From Geobacter sp. AOG1 (GTDB lineage: Bacteria; Desulfobacterota; Desulfuromonadia; Geobacterales; Geobacteraceae), in NCBI RefSeq assembly GCF_019972315.1, contig NZ_BLIZ01000001.1, positions 818,513-882,512 on the forward strand: a DNA stretch of 64,000 nt. Reading direction: 5' to 3'. Below the pieces are notes generated by a model that saw only the letters and a program-made list of their open reading frames with translations, made no database searches and was not told the DNA's origin. Both the position numbers and the translations under genes were made by a program. Shown piece after piece: positions 1 to 7,878 of the stretch. Each line of letters begins with the position of its first letter. The first letter of the stretch is position 1.

Positions 1-404
1 AGGGAGGCTCCCAGCCCGGCCCACCCCGCCGCATGCAGGCTCCGCTGGAGCGACAGTTCGCCGATGACCGCACCCGCAAAGGGGCCGAGCAGAATTCCCG
101 GTATCCCGAAAAAAATGCCGATCACCCCTCCCAGCAAGGCACCCATCATTGCCCGTCCGGAAGCACCGAAGCGCTTCGCGCCGATGGCCGAGGCGGCAAA
201 CTCCACCAGGTAGGTCAGGACCATCATGACGGCAAGGACCGCCAGCGTCCCCGGCCCCACATAGACAAAATGCTCCGCCCAGGCAGCCAGCAAAAGCCCC
301 GCGAAGAGAAGCGGCGCCCCCGGCAGTGCCGGCAGCACCAGCCCGGCTAGTCCAAGCAGGGTCAACACTCCTGCCCCTATCCACAACACGACGGTAACGT
401 CCAT
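1..404 (-). CDS. DUF456 family membrane protein (3' part beyond the window)
   Basis: The reading frame starts at an ATG at 404 behind an AGGAGAA ribosome binding site and runs off the left edge, so only about the first 134 residues are present. The product is almost entirely hydrophobic and glycine/alanine rich: an N-terminal membrane segment (MDVTVVLWIGAGVLTLLGL), a second one ending near the PALPGAPLL turn, then a small charged stretch (SAIGAKRFGASGRAMMGALL) followed by a glycine-rich hairpin. That layout is typical of the DUF456 (PF04306) family of small inner-membrane proteins, whose function is unknown. It is divergent from the lipoprotein gene at 673. The family call rests on recognising the sequence pattern; no function is claimed. 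Confidence 0.75.
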   Translation of the reverse strand, partial: MDVTVVLWIGAGVLTLLGLAGLVLPALPGAPLLFAGLLLAAWAEHFVYVGPGTLAVLAVMMVLTYLVEFAASAIGAKRFGASGRAMMGALLGGVIGIFFGIPGILLGPFAGAVIGELSLQRSLHAAGWAGLGAS

Positions 405-501
405 TGATTCTCCTCCCTCTTCCCCCATGTACCGGAAAACATAGCGTAACGACCTCTTCACGTAAATGCAAACCGTAACCTGACGAACGGGTCCGGGCAG
501 G

Positions 502-529
502 TTGACAGCAACAGACGACCAATTAGAAT
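502..529 (+). promoter_or_regulatory. sigma-70 type promoter for the glycine-zipper lipoprotein
   Basis: TTGACA at 502-507 is followed, after a 16-base spacer, by TAGAAT at 524-529. The -35 is a perfect match and the -10 matches five of six positions. Transcription would begin near 536, leaving a 5' leader of about 137 bases before the ATG at 673. Confidence 0.7.
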
Positions 530-532
530 TAT

Positions 533-556
533 GAGACACGGCACATGATGTGTCTC
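533..556 (+). other. hairpin at the predicted 5' end of the lipoprotein mRNA
   Basis: GAGACAC (533-539) pairs with GTGTCTC (550-556) around a ten-base loop. It sits at the predicted transcription start, so it could be a 5' stabilising stem or an operator for a dimeric regulator. The sequence alone does not decide between these. Confidence 0.4.
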
Positions 557-672
557 GCCACGCAGGATTGAGTCATCCATTTTTTGCCGATCAAGGGCAA
601 AGACACCCAAAGAACATGTGCGTCGACACCGGTGCGTTTGTCAACGCATCAACTCAAGACGGGAGGAAACAC

Positions 673-1287
673 ATGAACCTGAGAATTGCAGCACTCGTGA
701 CGCTTGCCACCTTTACCCTGGGGATAGCCGGTTGTGCAACCGTTCCGGAAGGGCATGAGGGGGCAACAAAAGGGGCCGGCATCGGCGCGGCGACGGGCGC
801 ACTGGCAGGTGCACTGCTGGCAGGCGAAGGCTCCCGGACCAAGGGGGCGATCCTCGGAGGACTGGCCGGGGCGCTGGTGGGAGGCGTAGTCGGCAATTAC
901 ACCGTCGACAAGAAAAAAACCGCTGCAGAGACGGCAAACAAATACGGCTACCAGCCGTCGGCCGGAATCGTAACGAGGATAGAGAATACGTCCGCAGCCC
1001 CCGCCACCGTGAAAGCCGGCGACAAAGTCGACCTGATGGCCACCTACGCGGTAATGGCACCCACCCCCACCACCCCGGTGGCCATCACCGAATCCCACGA
1101 AATCAGGCTGAACAACGAGCTGGTGGGTAACCCGTCGGTGAACGTCTCCCATCCCGCCGGCACTTACAGCTCCAGCATTCCGCTCTTTCTCCCCCAGGAC
1201 GCAAAAAAAGGGACCTACAAGGTAACCACCACCATCAGCACCGCCAGCGGTAAGGACTCCCGGGAGACGTCGTTCACCGTCCAGTGA
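673..1287 (+). CDS. glycine-zipper outer-membrane lipoprotein
   Basis: The product is 204 residues. The start at 673 is chosen because GGGAGGAA lies just upstream and because it gives a clean signal peptide ending in a lipobox (LGIAGC, Cys near residue 21). Residues 30-80 form a glycine-zipper repeat (alternating G/A with GAGIGAATGALAGALLAG and GGLAGALVGGVVGNY patterns), as in the SlyB/YMGG-type outer-membrane lipoproteins. The remaining 120 residues look like a beta-rich immunoglobulin-like domain that is likely exposed. A strong promoter precedes it and a perfect terminator follows, so it is monocistronic. Role is inferred as envelope structure or integrity; no enzyme motif is seen. Confidence 0.8.
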   Translation: MNLRIAALVTLATFTLGIAGCATVPEGHEGATKGAGIGAATGALAGALLAGEGSRTKGAILGGLAGALVGGVVGNYTVDKKKTAAETANKYGYQPSAGIVTRIENTSAAPATVKAGDKVDLMATYAVMAPTPTTPVAITESHEIRLNNELVGNPSVNVSHPAGTYSSSIPLFLPQDAKKGTYKVTTTISTASGKDSRETSFTVQ

Positions 1288-1314
1288 CCCCAAACCGGTA
1301 TGGGGAGAGAAACA

Positions 1315-1343
1315 GGAAAAGGCGGCCGGTGGCCGCCTTTTCC
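1315..1343 (+). terminator. rho-independent terminator after the lipoprotein gene
   Basis: A perfect 13-bp stem (GGAAAAGGCGGCC with GGCCGCCTTTTCC) closes on a three-base loop. The T tract is inside the stem end, and the mirror-image A tract makes it usable from both strands, including by the convergent gene ending at 1376. Confidence 0.85.
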
Positions 1344-1375
1344 GTTCATGTCCCGAATCCCCCGCTTCCCCCTTC

Positions 1376-2263
1376 TCAAGGGGTCCAGTTGATCACCCGG
1401 TTCCTGAAATCCACATGGTAATGGAGCCCCCGAAGAAAATCCATCCCCAGCAGGCCGTCATAGGGTACCCGCGGGTTACCGTTGCCGATGACGGCCACGT
1501 TCATCTTCGTCCTGGCATGGGGGCCGACCGAGATCTGGTCGAGCCGCACCCCCCGGGCTTCCACGAAGCCTCCCCCCACCACCTGCACGGCACCCGACAC
1601 GGCCTGGTTGAGATTGATATCCAGCTGCGCCGCCACCTGGGGGGTGATGGTGGTCATACTCGCGCCGGTATCCAGGATCAGCCGCGCCTGGACGCTCCGG
1701 GAGCCGAGGGAGAGGGTGACCGGGACGAGGACCGTATTCCCCTCGACGATGACGGGGGTCCCGTTTTTTTCCGGCCGGCCACTCTCGCCGACGAGCCGGT
1801 AGGAAGGAAGGGGGCGATGCCCTTCCAGGGCGCGGGTAAGGGTGGCGGTCAGCCCCGGGTCCAGCTGCTTCAGATGTTCGATTTCCCCGGCTGCCCCCGG
1901 CCGGTCACCAAGGGCCAGCAATGTCAGGCCTAGGTCGTAGTGGGTTTCCGCCCGCGACGGATCCAGTTCCTCTGCCGTGCGCAGCGCCGCCGCCCCCTTT
2001 TCCAGCAGTTCCATATCGGTGGCATGCTGGTTGTCACCCAGCTTCAGATAGGCCCGCCCCAGGCCGGCATAGACGCTGGCGCTCCTGTCGCCACGGTCGA
2101 TAGCCTGGGCGAAGGCTCTGGCCGCCCTGGCATACTCTCCCCGGGCCAGGTAGGCGGCAGCGTCGACGGAAGCCGGTCCGCCACCCGCTGTCGCCCCCCC
2201 CGGCACCCCGACAAACAGGAGAAGCACCACGGCTCTCCGCAGAAAAACGGACCGGAATTCCAT
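1376..2263 (-). CDS. TPR protein with C-terminal retropepsin-like aspartic protease domain
   Basis: The product is 295 residues with an N-terminal signal peptide (cleavage near residue 26), two to three TPR units at about residues 34-140 (EYARAARAFAQAI, AAALRTAEELDP patterns) and a retropepsin-like domain from about 170 to the end. The catalytic signature LILDTGAS places the active aspartate at D198. A second hallmark, GLLGMDFLRG, lies near the C-terminus. Such single-domain clan AA proteases act as dimers. The signal peptide implies a periplasmic location. The start at 2263 has GGGAGGAAGGG directly upstream. Its substrate cannot be read from sequence. It shares the terminator at 1315-1343 with the convergent lipoprotein gene. 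Confidence 0.8.
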   Translation of the reverse strand: MEFRSVFLRRAVVLLLFVGVPGGATAGGGPASVDAAAYLARGEYARAARAFAQAIDRGDRSASVYAGLGRAYLKLGDNQHATDMELLEKGAAALRTAEELDPSRAETHYDLGLTLLALGDRPGAAGEIEHLKQLDPGLTATLTRALEGHRPLPSYRLVGESGRPEKNGTPVIVEGNTVLVPVTLSLGSRSVQARLILDTGASMTTITPQVAAQLDINLNQAVSGAVQVVGGGFVEARGVRLDQISVGPHARTKMNVAVIGNGNPRVPYDGLLGMDFLRGLHYHVDFRNRVINWTP

Positions 2264-2377
2264 CCCTTCCTCCCTGCCGTCAGCCGGTGACGGCCCCCAG
2301 GTAAAAACCTTCCGTTAGTGTACCGTATGGCGGGACAATGGCCAGCACGACGAAGACGCCAGTGCGCGAAAACCCGT

Positions 2378-3364
2378 TCAGGGGAGTTCCAGCGGCGGTT
2401 CGGCAAGTGCCGCCAGCTGTTCCCGCAGCTGGAGAATATGCTCACCCCAGTAGCGCACGGTGTTGAACCAGGGGAAGGTGCCGGGAAAGATCGGATCCTC
2501 CCAGCGGCTGGCGAGCCAGGCAGCGTAGTGGAGCATGCGCAGGGCACGCAGCGCTTCGATCAGCCGTAATTCCCGGGGATCGAAGTCGCTGAACTCCCGG
2601 TACCCCTCCAGCAGCGCATCCAGCTGGGCGGTCTGGCGTTGCCGGTCACCGGAGAGCATCATCCAGAGGTCCTGCACTGCCGGGGCCGTCCGGGCATCGT
2701 CAAAATCGACGAAGTGAGGAACGCCGCCACGCCAGAGAATATTCCCCGCGTGGCAGTCGCCATGGGTCCGGATCTGCCGGATCGGTCCCGCCTCCGCAAG
2801 GCACCCGTCGATGGCATCCAGGAGCTGGTCGGTCACGGCGGTGTAGCTGGGCCGGTACTCCGCCGGGATGAAGCGCTCGCCGATCAGGGCAACACTGTCA
2901 CGGCCGAAGCTTTGAACATTCAGGGCCGGCCGGTGCCTGAAGACATGGACTGCGCCGACGCAATGGATACGGCCGAGCATCCGGCCGAGGATCAGCAGGT
3001 TGTCCAGGTTGTCGAATTCGGGGGCGTGGCCACCCTGGCGGGGATAGAGGGAAAAACCGAACCCTCCGTAGTGGAAGAGGCTCTCCCCTACCCCGTTTCG
3101 CCACGGGGCCACCACCGAAAGCTCCTGGTCGGCCAGCTCCCGACAGAAAGTGTGCTCCTCCAGGATCTGGAGGTCGTTCCAGCGGCCGGGGCGGTAGAAT
3201 TTGGCGATGAGCGGCTGCCCCTCTTCGATCCCCACCTGGTAGACGCGGTTCTCGTAACTGTTCAGGGCAAAGGTGCGGCAGTCGCAGCGAAACCCCTGGC
3301 TCTCCACGGCGTCCATGATGAAACTGGGGGTGAGGGTCTGAAAGGGGTGCGGGCTCTCGGGCAT
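2378..3364 (-). CDS. srkA: SrkA/YihE-type stress response kinase
   Basis: The product is 328 residues, the same length as Escherichia coli YihE/SrkA. The aminoglycoside-phosphotransferase-like fold is recognisable from the start (PFQTLTPSFIMDAVE, ALNSYENRVYQVG) and the catalytic elements are intact: HGDCHAGNILW at 201-211 (Brenner-type catalytic loop) and VDFDDA at 219-224 (metal-binding aspartates D220/D222). In E. coli this cytoplasmic Ser/Thr kinase protects against stress-linked cell death and is regulated by Cpx; that part is family knowledge. Here the upstream neighbour on the same strand is the GTPase at 3454, with about 90 bases between them, so they may be cotranscribed. Confidence 0.88.
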   Translation of the reverse strand: MPESPHPFQTLTPSFIMDAVESQGFRCDCRTFALNSYENRVYQVGIEEGQPLIAKFYRPGRWNDLQILEEHTFCRELADQELSVVAPWRNGVGESLFHYGGFGFSLYPRQGGHAPEFDNLDNLLILGRMLGRIHCVGAVHVFRHRPALNVQSFGRDSVALIGERFIPAEYRPSYTAVTDQLLDAIDGCLAEAGPIRQIRTHGDCHAGNILWRGGVPHFVDFDDARTAPAVQDLWMMLSGDRQRQTAQLDALLEGYREFSDFDPRELRLIEALRALRMLHYAAWLASRWEDPIFPGTFPWFNTVRYWGEHILQLREQLAALAEPPLELP

Positions 3365-3453
3365 GGGTCACGGTTCCCTTGTGAATGTGTGATCGTACCG
3401 ACTTCCCCACCATACCACCAATCGCCGCCGGAACCAAGGAGAAGGGTCGTTCG

Positions 3454-4800
3454 TTACGATCCGCCCGATCGCTCCATGAGCCCGCAGAACGCATCCTTGA
3501 GCGGAGTCCCGGCGATCTCCCCGATGGCATAGGAAACGCGAATAATGGGTTGCGGGCTTGCCAGCAGCCGGTTCAGGTCGATGGGGGTAGCAGCCAGCAC
3601 GAAGTCGGTCGGCACTGCCGCTATGGTGGCGGCCAGGTCCGCCACCTGGCCGGGGGTGTACCCCATGGCGGGGAGTACCGGCCCGATGTGGGGAAAGGCG
3701 GCATAGACCCCGGCCAGGGAGCCCTGTGCCCAGGGGCGGGGGTCCACCACCTCGGCGCCGTGCTTCCGGGCCGCGGCGAGGCCGGCCCCGGAAGGGAGGG
3801 AGCCGTGGGTGACGGATGGGCCGTCCTCGACCACCAGGACCCGTTTTCCCCGGATCCTTTCCCCGTTTGGCACGGTCACGAGCGACGCCGTCCGCACCAC
3901 CCTGGCCGCCGAGTTCACCCTCTTCGCCGCGGCTTCCACCATCTCCACGGCCGCCGGCCCGGCGGCATTCACCTTGTTGACCACCACGAGCTGCGCCCGC
4001 CGCAGGTTGACCTCGCCAGGATACCAGGAGGTCTCGTGTCCCGGACGGAGGGGGTCCGCCACCACGATCTCCAGGTCGGGGCGGAAAAAGGGGAGGTCGT
4101 TATTCCCCCCGTCCCAGATGATAACCTGCGCCTCCCTCTCGGCCCGCCGCAGGATCCGCCGGTAGTCCACCCCCGCATAGACGATGGCGCCATGTTCCAG
4201 CAGATGCTCGTACTCCTCCCGCTCTTCGATGGTGCAGTGGAACCGGTCCAGGTCGGCGGGTTCCGCAAGACGCTCCACCGCCTGGGAAGCCAGGTCGCCG
4301 TAAGGCATGGGATGGCGTACCACCACCGGTAGTATCCCCCGCTCCCGCAAGATGTCGCAGAAATAGCGGACCACCTGGCTCTTGCCACAGCCGGTCCGTA
4401 CGGCGCAGACCGACACCACCGGTCGCCGACTCGCCAGCATGGTGGCGTCCGGGCCCATGAGCCGGAAATCGGCGCCGCAGGCAAGGACGAGGGAGGCGGT
4501 GTGCATCAGCTGTTCATGGGAGATGTCGCTGTAGGCAAAGACCACCTGCCGAACCCGGTGGCGGCGGATCAGGTCGGGGAGCCGCTCCTCGGGATAGATG
4601 GAAATCCCCTTGGGATAGAGCGGCCCGGCCAGGGTGGGAGGGTAGCGCCGGCCGCTGATGGAGGGGATCTGGGCCGCCGTGAACGCCACCACCCTGAACA
4701 GCGGGTTGTCCCGGAAACAGCAGTTGAAGTTGTGGAAGTCCCGTCCCGCCGCCCCCATGATGACGACCCGCGTGGGTCGGCTTCTCCGACCTCTTTCCAT
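3454..4800 (-). CDS. cyclic 2,3-diphosphoglycerate synthetase-like P-loop GTPase
   Basis: The product is 448 residues. The start at 4800 is preferred over the in-frame ATG at 4821 because GGGAGG lies six bases upstream of 4800, while 4821 has no ribosome binding site. An N-terminal Rossmann-like region (VVIMGAAGRDFHNFNCCFR) is followed by a P-loop (VCAVRTGCGKSQVVRYF) in the middle. A WDGGNNDLPFFRPDLEIVVADPLRPGHE block follows, and VVVNKVNAA resembles an NKxD-type nucleotide-specificity motif. This matches the cyclic 2,3-diphosphoglycerate synthetase family named for the methanogen enzyme. Whether the bacterial members make cDPG is not established, so the biochemical label is a family name only. 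It is divergent from the gene at 4931. Confidence 0.8.
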   Translation of the reverse strand: MERGRRSRPTRVVIMGAAGRDFHNFNCCFRDNPLFRVVAFTAAQIPSISGRRYPPTLAGPLYPKGISIYPEERLPDLIRRHRVRQVVFAYSDISHEQLMHTASLVLACGADFRLMGPDATMLASRRPVVSVCAVRTGCGKSQVVRYFCDILRERGILPVVVRHPMPYGDLASQAVERLAEPADLDRFHCTIEEREEYEHLLEHGAIVYAGVDYRRILRRAEREAQVIIWDGGNNDLPFFRPDLEIVVADPLRPGHETSWYPGEVNLRRAQLVVVNKVNAAGPAAVEMVEAAAKRVNSAARVVRTASLVTVPNGERIRGKRVLVVEDGPSVTHGSLPSGAGLAAARKHGAEVVDPRPWAQGSLAGVYAAFPHIGPVLPAMGYTPGQVADLAATIAAVPTDFVLAATPIDLNRLLASPQPIIRVSYAIGEIAGTPLKDAFCGLMERSGGS

Positions 4801-4870
4801 GACCATCCTCCCGTCCGCCATTATCTAGCCATAAGCGTACCACACATTGGCGGCTGTCGCCGACTCCCGC

Positions 4871-4899
4871 TTGACAAATCTCCCTCCGGCGCTTTACTT
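4871..4899 (+). promoter_or_regulatory. probable promoter of the ornithine cyclodeaminase-like gene
   Basis: A perfect TTGACA at 4871-4876 is followed after 17 bases by TTACTT at 4894-4899, a weak -10. It lies in the 130-base divergent gap and would start transcription about 25 bases before the ATG at 4931. Confidence 0.45.
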
Positions 4900-4930
4900 G
4901 TCCCATCTCCCCGACATCCAGGAGGCCATC

Positions 4931-6022
4931 ATGGCAGCCATTCCCCCCTACATCCCCCCCGACTTCTCCCGCCCCGACCTGGCTGCGGCGCCGCCGGCCC
5001 GGACCGAACCGGCAACCGCCGACGGCATTCTCCCCGCCGGCTTCCATGCTACCAGCAACCACCCCGAGTACGTCCACCAGGGAAATGGAGAGTGGCTGCT
5101 GGTCCGGGAAAGTCGAATGGACGCCGTCCTCCTCCTGCGGGACGACACGCTCCAGGCAGTGGAGCCCCGCCTCGTCCGGCAGGGGGACCCGGTCGTCATG
5201 GGACGGAGCGAGAACGGCGAAGAGGGAATCTACGTCCATACCACCGGTTTCGATCCCGCCGGCCCGGCGGCGGAGGGAAAGTTCGCCTTCCGCGTCCGCG
5301 GCACCCGGGAGACCCCCTTCTCCCGCTCCTACGACGAGCTGTACGAGATCCTCCGCCATGACCGTGAGCACGGCTCTATCCTCTGGGTGCTCGGACCGGC
5401 CGTCGCCTTCGATCGGGACAGCCGCGACGCCATGCAGTGGCTGATCGAGAACGGTTACTGCCAGGCCCTGCTGGCGGGCAACGCCCTCGCCACCCACGAC
5501 CTGGAGGCGGCCCTCTTCCGCACCGGCCTCGGCCAGGACATCTACACCCAGGCGCTGGTTCCCGGGGGGCACTACAACCATCTGGACGCCATCAACGAGA
5601 TTCGCCGCCGCGGGTCCCTGGCAAAGACCGTCGCCGATCTGGATATCCGGGACGGTATCATCCCCGCCTGCCTGCGCCGGTCGGCCCCCGTCGTCCTGGC
5701 CGGCTCCATCCGGGACGACGGCCCCCTCCCCGAAGTGATCACCGACACGGTCCAGGCCCAGGATGCCATGCGCTGCCAGACACGCCTGGCCACCACCGTC
5801 ATCGCCGTGGCGACCCAGCTCCATACCATCGCCACCGGCAACATGGTCCCCGACTACCGGGTGATGGATGACGGCACCGTGCGGCCGGTCTTCTTCTACA
5901 TCGTCGACATGTCCGAATTCGGCGCCGACAAGCTGGCGAACCGCGGTTCGGGGCAGGCCCGCGCCATCCTGACCAACGCCCAGGACTTCGTGGTGAACCT
6001 GCGGCATGCCCTGGAGGGATAA
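4931..6022 (+). CDS. LOR/SDH conserved-region protein, archaeal-type ornithine cyclodeaminase family
   Basis: The product is 363 residues. An in-frame ATG exists at 4847, but 4931 has GGAGG at the right distance, so I use it. The C-terminal two thirds carry the pattern of the TIGR00300 family: SILWVLGPAVAFDRDSRDAMQWLIENGY, LLAGNALATHDLEAALF, and GGHYNHLDAINEIRR. The characterised archaeal member makes proline and ammonia from ornithine using NAD, and the same region forms the C-terminal part of cyanobacterial bifunctional arginine-degrading enzymes; this is family knowledge. No arginine dihydrolase domain is present here. The short N-terminal region is proline-rich and low in structure. It is divergent from the cDPG synthetase-like gene. 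Confidence 0.72.
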   Translation: MAAIPPYIPPDFSRPDLAAAPPARTEPATADGILPAGFHATSNHPEYVHQGNGEWLLVRESRMDAVLLLRDDTLQAVEPRLVRQGDPVVMGRSENGEEGIYVHTTGFDPAGPAAEGKFAFRVRGTRETPFSRSYDELYEILRHDREHGSILWVLGPAVAFDRDSRDAMQWLIENGYCQALLAGNALATHDLEAALFRTGLGQDIYTQALVPGGHYNHLDAINEIRRRGSLAKTVADLDIRDGIIPACLRRSAPVVLAGSIRDDGPLPEVITDTVQAQDAMRCQTRLATTVIAVATQLHTIATGNMVPDYRVMDDGTVRPVFFYIVDMSEFGADKLANRGSGQARAILTNAQDFVVNLRHALEG

Positions 6023-6110
6023 GGGCAAACTCCAGCTGGACAAGAGCCGCGGACTGGCATAGGATGCTCCCGTACACCATCACGGCACCGAAGGGACCCG
6101 ACACCCGACC

Positions 6111-7322
6111 ATGCCCCCCTTTTCGCTCCGGCAGCACCGACCGCTAGCCTTCTTCATCGCCGCCCGCGGCGCGGCGACCCTGGCCTACCAGATGGCGGGG
6201 GTCGCCGTCGGCTGGCAGATCTACGGGCTGACCCACCGCGCCCTTGACCTGGGTCTGGTGGGGCTCGTCCAGTTCATCCCGTCGCTTCTCCTTACCCTCT
6301 ATGTGGGGCACCTGGCCGACCGCCACGACCGGCGGCGGATCGTCTCCTTCGCCCTCCTGGCCGAGGCGGCAGCACTGGCCGGTCTCGCCGCGACCACCCT
6401 CCTGCACGGGGGGAGCCGCGAGACCATCCTCCTCTTCGTCCTCGCCATCGGCATCGGCCGCGCCTTCGAATACTCCACCATGCTCGCCCTGGTCCCCTCC
6501 CTGGCGGAATCGGAGATCCTTCCCCAGGCCATAGCCGCCAGCTCCGGGGTCAAGCAGGCGGCCACCATCATCGGCCCAGTGCTGGGGGGCTTTCTCTACC
6601 TCGCCGGTCCCGCCGCGGTCTACGGCATAAGCTTCCTCCTCTTCCTCTTTGCCGCCGTCACCATCCTCTGCATCCGGATCAGGCGCATCCCCCCCTCGCG
6701 GGAACCCATCAGCCTCCAGACCGTCTTCGCCGGAATCGGCTTCATCCGGAGCCGCCCCGTGCTTCTCGGCGCCATATCCCTCGACCTGTTCGCCGTCCTC
6801 CTGGGAGGGGCCACGGCACTCCTCCCCATCTACGCCCGGGACATCCTCCTTACAGGCCCCGAAGGTCTCGGCCTGCTCCGGGGTGCGCCGGCCGTTGGGG
6901 CGCTGGTGGCATCCCTCTATCTTGCCCGGAACCCGCTCCGCCAGAAAGTCGGCCGGGTCATGTTCGCCGCCGTCGCCCTGTTCGGCGCCATGACCGTCGT
7001 CTTCGCCCTCTCCCGCTCCATCCTCCTCTCCTTCGCGGCCCTCGCCATCCTCGGCTGGGCCGACATGATCAGCATCGTCATCCGCGCCTCCCTCATCCAG
7101 CTGGAGACCCCGGACGAGATGCGTGGCCGGGTGAGTGCCGTCAACGCCATCTTCGTCAGCTCCTCCAACGAACTGGGGGAATTCGAATCGGGGCTCACCG
7201 CCGCCTGGTTCGGCGCCGTCCCGGCCGCCCTCATCGGCGGCATCGGCACCCTCGTCGTCGTCCTCATCTGGATACGGCTCTTCCCGGACTTGCTGCGACG
7301 GGAGCGTCTCCAGGGAGGATGA
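6111..7322 (+). CDS. MFS transporter (EntS/MFS_3-like exporter)
   Basis: The product is 403 residues with about twelve predicted membrane segments. The loop 2-3 motif GHLADRHDRRRIVSFALL is the classic MFS motif A, and the YAxLTGPEGLGLLRGAPAVGALVASL region near residue 245 is characteristic of the EntS-like MFS_3 (PF05977) exporters. The start at 6111 has only a weak AAGGGA upstream. About 90 bases separate it from the preceding gene on the same strand, so cotranscription is possible. The substrate is unknown; family members export siderophores or drugs. No terminator follows immediately. Confidence 0.85.
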   Translation: MPPFSLRQHRPLAFFIAARGAATLAYQMAGVAVGWQIYGLTHRALDLGLVGLVQFIPSLLLTLYVGHLADRHDRRRIVSFALLAEAAALAGLAATTLLHGGSRETILLFVLAIGIGRAFEYSTMLALVPSLAESEILPQAIAASSGVKQAATIIGPVLGGFLYLAGPAAVYGISFLLFLFAAVTILCIRIRRIPPSREPISLQTVFAGIGFIRSRPVLLGAISLDLFAVLLGGATALLPIYARDILLTGPEGLGLLRGAPAVGALVASLYLARNPLRQKVGRVMFAAVALFGAMTVVFALSRSILLSFAALAILGWADMISIVIRASLIQLETPDEMRGRVSAVNAIFVSSSNELGEFESGLTAAWFGAVPAALIGGIGTLVVVLIWIRLFPDLLRRERLQGG

Positions 7323-7443
7323 TCAAAACATAAGCAGTTCTTCTGAAAAGAGGCTGTTGGGCAAGAGTAAAAGTGGACCTGGCCATGAACTATTCGATCG
7401 TTAAAGGGAAGTGATTGATTTTGCGAGACTATGAACGTATGGG

Positions 7444-7471
7444 TTGACATTTCCCGATTTTTAACGATAAT
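7444..7471 (+). promoter_or_regulatory. promoter for the riboswitch-controlled transcript
   Basis: TTGACA at 7444-7449, a 16-base spacer and GATAAT at 7466-7471 give a near-consensus sigma-70 promoter. Transcription would begin near 7478, just ahead of the GEMM-I aptamer, which fits its use as a leader promoter. Confidence 0.75.
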
Positions 7472-7489
7472 GCCAACAATTACATAATG

Positions 7490-7581
7490 TTCCAGTGATA
7501 GACGATAATACTAAACCATCCGCGAGGGTGGGGCGGAAAGCCTAACGGATCTCCTCGAGACAGCCGGGTTACCGAAATATC
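7490..7581 (+). ncRNA. GEMM-I riboswitch aptamer, probably the 3',3'-cGAMP-selective subtype
   Basis: The stretch holds the GEMM-I landmarks in order: AAACC (7513-7517), a P2 stem CCATCC-GCGA-GGGTGG with a GNRA tetraloop, GGCGGAAAGCC around 7533-7542, CTAA, a P3 stem and the closing GGGTTACCG (7566-7574). Aligning to the Vibrio Vc2 aptamer by its AAACC and AAAGCC blocks puts an A (7510) at the ligand-contacting position 20, where c-di-GMP aptamers carry G. It also swaps the adjacent 21-46 pair to C(7511)-G(7536). A20 is the published mark of cGAMP-binding GEMM-Ib in Geobacter; the numbering is from memory. A terminator overlaps the 3' side. Confidence 0.88.
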
Positions 7582-7608
7582 TCCGATATTTCCAACCCGG
7601 CTTTTTTT
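7562..7608 (+). terminator. riboswitch expression platform terminator
   Basis: A two-part stem (AGCCGGGTT with AACCCGGCT, then GAAATATC with GATATTTC) is followed by seven T residues. Its left arm is the 3' end of the aptamer, so aptamer folding and terminator folding exclude each other. That predicts an ON switch: ligand binding allows read-through into the gene at 7675. Confidence 0.88.
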
Positions 7609-7674
7609 ATTGGCTCGATGCGAAATGATTCTGCATCGATAACGGCAGGAAAAAATACTCACAAGGATGCGATC

Positions 7675-7878
7675 ATGAACATTATATTTAAAGCGATCAA
7701 CAGTAAACTGAACGATCTGTTCAACACCCCTAAAGTTTGTACCACTCGAATGATCAACGAAGGTCTGTTCGAATGCCTGGTGAAAAAGTCACGGCCCCGA
7801 TACTGTGAATTTTCCTTGTCGTTCGGCAACGGATTTGTCTGCAAACATGAAGACCGCATGAAATTTTCAGGCAAATAG
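7675..7878 (+). CDS. small four-cysteine protein under GEMM-I riboswitch control
   Basis: The product is 67 residues. The start at 7675 has AAGGATG upstream and lies about 70 bases after the riboswitch terminator. I do not recognise a family. It is basic, has no clear signal peptide or membrane segment, and carries four cysteines (22, 34, 44, 56) spaced 10-12 apart, with VCKHED near the end. The spacing could suit a metal site or disulphides. Codon use is more AT-rich than its neighbours. The dedicated promoter and riboswitch argue that it is a real gene. A second-messenger-controlled small effector is the inference; its activity is unknown. Confidence 0.7.
   Translation: MNIIFKAINSKLNDLFNTPKVCTTRMINEGLFECLVKKSRPRYCEFSLSFGNGFVCKHEDRMKFSGK

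Noticed and set aside
533-556. A CRISPR-like or attachment-site palindrome near the left end
   Set aside because: It occurs once, has no spacer array, and sits at the predicted start of the lipoprotein mRNA.
4514-6043. A long frame on the minus strand across the ornithine cyclodeaminase-like gene, and the even longer one at 19131-22424
   Set aside because: Both are open because GC-rich codons in the real gene leave few stop codons on the other strand. The composition is Gly/Arg/Pro/His/Asp-rich without domains, whereas the plus-strand genes show full family motifs and start signals.
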